DNA of 64,000 nucleotides from Bradyrhizobium nitroreducens (GTDB lineage: Bacteria; Pseudomonadota; Alphaproteobacteria; Rhizobiales; Xanthobacteraceae): positions 1,770,286 to 1,834,285 of the forward strand of contig NZ_LFJC01000003.1 in assembly GCF_002776695.1 (NCBI RefSeq), given 5' to 3'. The stretch's first letter is position 1. Each line of letters starts with the position of its first letter. Shown piece by piece: positions 62,825-64,000 of the stretch. The position numbers were made by a program, and so were the translations under genes. Under the pieces are notes generated by a model, which was given only the letters and a program-made list of their open reading frames with translations, searched no databases and was not told the origin of the DNA.

Positions 62825-63097
62825 CTAAGCCGACCCTGCGCCGCGGAGAAGACGGCCCTGTTCGGTCATCCACTTGGCGCGCAAGAGATGACTCTGGTGT
62901 GCATTGCGCGCACGGTCCGGCTCGCGATCCGGATCGATATGCAGGACTATTCGTGCGACTTCCCGCCAGTCGGCTCCCTCGTTATCAGCCTGCAAGAGCC
63001 GCAAGTACGTCACAACGTGCTGCTCATCATAAGGTGTCAGCGCTGGCTCTGCAGGAGCCAAGTCAGCCAAAGGAGGATCGAGCTGCGGGGTTTGCAT
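62825..63097 (-). CDS. qseM: DUF2285 small protein, QseM-like antiactivator
   Basis: 90-residue acidic protein that is little more than a DUF2285 domain: YDEQHVVTYLRLLQADNEGA, then WREVARIVLHIDPDREPDRA and HLLRAKWMTEQGRLLRG. QseM of ICEMlSym has this size and fold, binds TraR and FseA and keeps transfer off. It is divergent from an XRE gene, as qseM is from qseC. The start ATG at 63097 is chosen because upstream codons run into the operator; ribosome site weak. Confidence 0.85.
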   Translation of the reverse strand: MQTPQLDPPLADLAPAEPALTPYDEQHVVTYLRLLQADNEGADWREVARIVLHIDPDREPDRARNAHQSHLLRAKWMTEQGRLLRGAGSA

Positions 63098-63146
63098 GAT
63101 CGTACAGTCGCGGAATCTCTCGTCTAACGGTTCATAGAAGCGCACT

Positions 63147-63181
63147 TTGTTAAGTATATCGAGGTGCAATATACTGAACAA
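63147..63181. promoter_or_regulatory. Long inverted repeat between qseM and qseC (operator)
   Basis: TTGTTAAGTATAT (63147-63159) and ATATACTGAACAA (63169-63181) form 13-bp arms with one mismatch and a 9-bp spacer. It lies in the divergent gap and ends 17 bp before the QseC start, as expected for the QseC operator that sets the switch. Confidence 0.75.
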
Positions 63182-63198
63182 GCGGCATCTTTGCCCGC

Positions 63199-63429
63199 AT
63201 GGATTTGCGGGAGACATTCGCCACCAATTTGCGTCGTCTACGCAATGCGAGGGGATTGTCTCAGGACGAACTTGCTCTAGAAGCTGAGATAAGCAGAAGC
63301 TATCTGAGCCAGCTAGAAAAGGGCGTATATTACGTAAGCATAAAGGTCATTGGCCGCCTTGCCGACAAGCTAGATGTCGAGCCTGATGAATTCCTAAAGC
63401 GGATGCCTAAGAGAGTTCGCGCCAAATAG
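63199..63429 (+). CDS. qseC: XRE-family small repressor, QseC-like
   Basis: 76-residue single-domain helix-turn-helix protein: RETFATNLRRLRNARGLSQD, ELALEAEISRSYLSQLEKGV, then RLADKLDVEPDEFLKRMPK. Same size class and divergent position as QseC, the repressor that controls qseM and itself in ICEMlSym. The ATG at 63199 follows the operator by 17 bp with no strong ribosome site, possibly a near-leaderless mRNA. Confidence 0.85.
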   Translation: MDLRETFATNLRRLRNARGLSQDELALEAEISRSYLSQLEKGVYYVSIKVIGRLADKLDVEPDEFLKRMPKRVRAK

Positions 63430-63575
63430 GCGCAGCCAACCGGCGAGCGCCAGACACAGCCGCCACCAAAAAGTAGGCCACAAGCGGGTCCAAGTGTCCA
63501 CGCGCCGGCCCGAGACGCCGCACGAGCATCATGGGTGACTCCGGGGCGGCCAGGGATTTGATTGGGTTTAGATGT

Positions 63576-63602
63576 GCCCCGCCCGAGCGGATCGGACGGG
63601 GC
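63576..63602 (+). terminator. Hairpin between convergent qseC and DUF736 genes
   Basis: GCCCCG...CGGGGC (63576-63581/63597-63602) with inner CGA/TCG pairs, followed on the plus strand by CTTTGT. A modest terminator for qseC; the rest of the 185-bp gap has no gene. Confidence 0.4.
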
Positions 63603-63614
63603 CTTTGTAAGGAG

Positions 63615-63935
63615 TCACTCGCCGCTCTTGCGGGGCCGCGACCAGAGCAGGGTGTAGCCCTCGCCGCCTTCGTCGTCGAACAGGTTCGCGTAGATCGGTG
63701 CGTTGAACGAGGGATCGTCGAGCTTGAGCGAGAGGTAATCACGGCCCTCCTCCGAGCGCTTCGACCAGGCGGCCCCGATCTCGGCTCGACCCACGTAGAT
63801 GCGGTGACTGGGGGCGTTGTCGTTGGAGCGGTTGGTCTCGGCGACGATGCGGACGCCCTTGGCTTGCAGGCTCAGGGTGACGATCTCGCCCTGGAAATCA
63901 TTGCCGACCTTCTTGAAGGAACCGATGTTAGCCAT
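63615..63935 (-). CDS. DUF736 protein
   Basis: 106-residue protein: MANIGSFKKVGNDFQGEIVT, HRIYVGRAEIGAAWSKRSEE and APIYANLFDDEGGEGYTLLW. DUF736 proteins are common in rhizobial ICEs and plasmids, usually with ArdC- and ParB-like genes upstream; function unknown. AGGAG lies 6-7 nt before the ATG at 63935. It indicates that the element continues past the window. Confidence 0.9.
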   Translation of the reverse strand: MANIGSFKKVGNDFQGEIVTLSLQAKGVRIVAETNRSNDNAPSHRIYVGRAEIGAAWSKRSEEGRDYLSLKLDDPSFNAPIYANLFDDEGGEGYTLLWSRPRKSGE

Positions 63936-64000
63936 GTCACTTCTCCTGTTGTGTTTCGAGCCCGCGACCACCGCGGCCTCGATGGCGATCTAGGGCCGAG

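Overview
The window reads as chromosomal DNA of a GC-rich alphaproteobacterium, most like Bradyrhizobium or a close relative. The outer-membrane porin (29.9-31.5 kb), the style of the amino-acid and peptide ABC transporters, and an integrative conjugative element (ICE) of the type known from Mesorhizobium and Bradyrhizobium symbiosis islands all point there. This rests on recognised protein families; no database search was possible.

Left part (1-14.2 kb), core-like and tightly packed. It opens with the 3' part of an RND efflux pump and a relic of an FdhF/YdeP-type molybdenum oxidoreductase. A ten-gene leftward operon (13.1 to 3.0 kb) follows, with start/stop overlaps or short gaps throughout. 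It encodes an N-carbamoyl-D-amino-acid hydrolase, a polar amino-acid ABC transporter with two binding proteins, a polysaccharide-deacetylase/PuuE-like hydrolase, a hydantoin/Asp-Glu racemase, a dihydroorotase/hydantoinase-like enzyme, an orphan peptide-type binding protein and an amidohydrolase. Together they suggest uptake and opening of hydantoin-like rings and release of amino acids. A divergent LysR gene probably controls it.

Junction (14.2-18.7 kb). Gene fragments (SDR, formylglycine-generating enzyme, ClC channel, GMC oxidoreductase, UvrD helicase), a group II intron, and the 3' half of a tRNA-Lys(CTT) gene. The tRNA half, pointing left, is what remains at the distal end of an element integrated in tRNA-Lys. 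I therefore place the ICE from about 15.4 kb to beyond the right edge; no integrase or intact tRNA-Lys is in the window.

Cargo (18.7-40 kb). Genes for uptake and breakdown of a modified amino acid or small peptide: M20 amidohydrolase, GGT-like enzyme, peptide-type binding protein and a Crp-like regulator in one operon; a DppBCDF transporter; a diaminopropionate-ammonia-lyase-like enzyme; a threonine-aldolase-like enzyme; an Aap-like amino-acid ABC transporter; a porin and a MarR regulator. A 16-17-bp dyad (TTTTCTAGTYAGGAAAA-like) lies upstream of five of these units, and a gene for an XRE-cupin regulator lies beside one copy. It looks like a small self-contained regulon.

Transfer machinery (40-64 kb). 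A LuxR/LuxI quorum-sensing pair and a LysR gene precede the leftward trbBCDEJKLFGI mating-pore genes (interrupted by an MFS gene between trbB and copG), traG, a DUF3363 relaxase, a lytic transglycosylase, the TraF peptidase, DUF2840, and repA with three iteron-like repeats. At the right end are an AlpA/RdfS-like gene, DUF6499 and DUF2285 frames joined by an apparent +1 frameshift (FseA type), and divergent QseM/QseC-like antiactivator and repressor genes around a long inverted repeat. This layout matches the circuit described for ICEMlSym of Mesorhizobium: QseC controls QseM, QseM restrains TraR and FseA, and FseA switches on the excision factor.
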